This document shows positions 15,209 through 16,449 of a stretch of 16,449 nucleotides of DNA, piece by piece (within the stretch, counting starts at the first letter, position 1; every line of letters begins with the position of its first letter). The translations under genes were made by a program, and so were the position numbers. The stretch is from an uncultured Eubacteriales bacterium (GTDB lineage: Bacteria; Bacillota; Clostridia; Oscillospirales; Acutalibacteraceae), in contig ONVG01000035.1 in assembly GCA_900321195.1 (NCBI GenBank), positions 1-16,449 on the forward strand, written 5' to 3'. Below the pieces are notes generated by a model that worked only from the letters and a program-made list of their open reading frames with translations, was not told the DNA's origin and did no database searches.

Positions 15209-15237
15209 TTGTCTTGTTTATGAAAAAATGCTATAAA
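15209..15237 (+). promoter_or_regulatory. Possible upstream promoter of pckA
   Basis: TTGTCT (15209-15214), a 17-bp spacer and TATAAA (15232-15237), with TG at 15229-15230 making an extended -10. A transcript from here would have a leader of about 125 nt. Between it and the proximal promoter lies TTTGT (15258-15262) with ACAAA (15267-15271), a 5-bp inverted repeat. Bases 15106-15208 hold nothing I can support. Confidence 0.4.
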
Positions 15238-15305
15238 AATTGTTGTAAAGACGGCAATTTGTTTATACAAAGCTATAATTATGTCAGGTTATTTTGCAGG
15301 CTGTA

Positions 15306-15335
15306 TTGACAAGCGCATCAAAATTAGTGTATTAT
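15306..15335 (+). promoter_or_regulatory. Proximal promoter of pckA
   Basis: TTGACA (15306-15311), an 18-bp spacer and TATTAT (15330-15335). The start of transcription would be near 15342, giving a leader of about 27 nt that contains the ribosome binding site AGGGG (15356-15360), 8 nt before the ATG. Confidence 0.75.
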
Positions 15336-15368
15336 ATATGTGTAATTTAAAGAAAAGGGGTTAATCTT

Positions 15369-16449
15369 ATGGCAACATTGGATATTAGCAAATACGGCAT
15401 TAACGATGTCAAGGAAATAGTTTATAATCCTTCCTTCGAGCAGCTTTTCAAGGATGAAACAGATGCTTCTCTTGAGGGCTTTGAAAAGGGTCAGGTAACT
15501 GAGCTTGGCGCAGTTAATGTTATGACAGGTATCTACACAGGTCGTTCACCTAAGGATAAGTTCATCGTTATGGATGACAAATCAAAGGATACTGTATGGT
15601 GGACAACTCCGGAATATCCCAACGACAACCATCCTGCTTCACAGGAAGCATGGGAAACATGCAAGAAGCTTGCTCTTGATGAGCTTTCAGGCAAAAAGCT
15701 GTATGTTGTAGACGCATTCTGCGGCGCTAACAAGGATACAAGAATGTCTGTACGTTTCATCATGGAGGTAGCTTGGCAGGCTCACTTTGTAAAGAACATG
15801 TTCATCATCCCGACAGATGAAGAGCTTGCTGAGTTTGAGCCGAACTTCGTTGTTTACACAGCTTCAAAGGCTAAGGTCGAAAACTATAAGGAACTTGGCC
15901 TTAACTCTGAAACAGCAGTTCTCTTCAACGTATCAAGCCGTGAGCAGGTAATACTCAACACATGGTACGGCGGCGAGATGAAGAAGGGCATGTTCTCAAT
16001 GCAGAACTATTTCCTGCCTCTCCAGGGCATCGCTTCAATGCACTGCTCTGCAAATACTGATATGAACGGTGAGAATACAGCTATATTCTTCGGCCTTTCA
16101 GGTACAGGCAAGACTACACTTTCAACAGATCCTAAGCGTCTTCTCATCGGCGACGACGAGCACGGCTGGGACGATAACGGCGTATTCAACCTTGAAGGCG
16201 GCTGCTATGCAAAGGTAATCGGTCTTGATAAGGACAGCGAGCCTGACATCTACAACGCTATCAAAAAGAATGCACTTCTTGAGAACGTAACAGTTGACGA
16301 GAACGGCAAGATCGACTTTGACGACAAGAGCGTTACAGAGAATACCCGTGTATCATATCCTATCGAGCATATCGAGAAGATAGCAAAGAATGTAAACAAG
16401 ATATCATCAGGTCCTGCCGCAGAAAATGTCATCTTCCTTTCGGCAGATG
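15369..16449 (+). CDS. pckA: Phosphoenolpyruvate carboxykinase (ATP), 5' two thirds
   Basis: An open frame of 360 codons from ATG 15369 that runs off the window without a stop; full-length relatives are about 530-540 residues. The enzyme (EC 4.1.1.49) interconverts oxaloacetate plus ATP with phosphoenolpyruvate, CO2 and ADP in the cytosol. In rumen and gut anaerobes it often runs toward oxaloacetate, fixing CO2 on the route to succinate; that direction is an inference here. Visible signatures are the oxaloacetate-binding YTGRSPKDKF (about 56-65), the MHCSAN region, the kinase-1a P-loop GLSGTGKTT (242-250, K248) and kinase-2 LIGDDEHGW with D262 and D263. The P-loop type separates it from the GTP-dependent family. 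AGGGG lies 8 nt before the start. Codon use is strongly biased (AAG, CTT/CTC, GGC), suggesting high expression. Confidence 0.97.
   Translation, partial: MATLDISKYGINDVKEIVYNPSFEQLFKDETDASLEGFEKGQVTELGAVNVMTGIYTGRSPKDKFIVMDDKSKDTVWWTTPEYPNDNHPASQEAWETCKKLALDELSGKKLYVVDAFCGANKDTRMSVRFIMEVAWQAHFVKNMFIIPTDEELAEFEPNFVVYTASKAKVENYKELGLNSETAVLFNVSSREQVILNTWYGGEMKKGMFSMQNYFLPLQGIASMHCSANTDMNGENTAIFFGLSGTGKTTLSTDPKRLLIGDDEHGWDDNGVFNLEGGCYAKVIGLDKDSEPDIYNAIKKNALLENVTVDENGKIDFDDKSVTENTRVSYPIEHIEKIAKNVNKISSGPAAENVIFLSAD

Noticed and set aside
15125..15223. A 32-codon plus-strand frame in the gap before pckA, with a hydrophobic N-terminus and four cysteines
   Set aside because: There is no good ribosome binding site, and it overlaps a candidate promoter; the cysteines could suggest a small peptide, but evidence is too thin.
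15243..15258. A catabolite-responsive (cre) like sequence upstream of pckA, TGTAAAGACGGCA
   Set aside because: The central CG is displaced relative to the cre consensus, so the match fails at key positions.

Overview
The window reads as chromosome of a low-to-moderate GC, Gram-positive anaerobe of the Clostridia, most like a Ruminococcus or a close relative. This is an inference from protein style (an AlaS starting MKWTGL, an ATP-dependent PckA, a clostridial-type PyrE), AGGAGG-like ribosome binding sites, consensus sigma-A promoters, and secreted proteins with Gram-positive signal peptides. No species is claimed.

Layout. Bases 1-430 hold a minus-strand tRNA-Leu(CAG) / tRNA-Val(TAC) operon with a near-perfect promoter and two hairpins downstream. 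At 649-3059, on the plus strand, come a stand-alone SCP2-type lipid-binding protein and a glycogen branching enzyme (glgB). At 3148-5349, on the minus strand and convergent with glgB across a shared hairpin, is a pncA-pncB operon that turns nicotinamide into nicotinate and then nicotinate mononucleotide; it has its own promoter and a perfect palindrome at the predicted transcription start. A divergent region leads to a small XRE-type regulator (5623-5874) and then, after a clean terminator and a new promoter, pyrE (5975-6652). Next is a 1324-residue secreted, probably membrane-anchored S8 serine protease (6715-10689). A GC-rich patch and a consensus promoter precede alaS (10892-13519), which ends at two stacked terminators. 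A secreted protein of 444 residues with two Ig-like domains and two tandem copies of an unrecognised C-terminal domain follows (13716-15050), then a 14-bp terminator hairpin and the first two thirds of pckA (15369 to the window edge).

How the genes work together. Most are independent housekeeping units, each with its own promoter and terminator: translation (tRNAs, alaS), NAD salvage (pncAB), pyrimidine synthesis (pyrE), and carbon storage and anaplerosis (glgB, pckA). The only clear operons are the tRNA pair and pncA-pncB. The two secreted proteins flanking alaS are the accessory content. No CRISPR array, insertion sequence, prophage or defence system was seen. Nothing here is convincingly a new system; the most worthwhile leads are the duplicated C-terminal domain of the 444-residue secreted protein, the palindromic operator of pncAB, the degenerate sorting-like tail of the protease and the GC-rich patch upstream of alaS.
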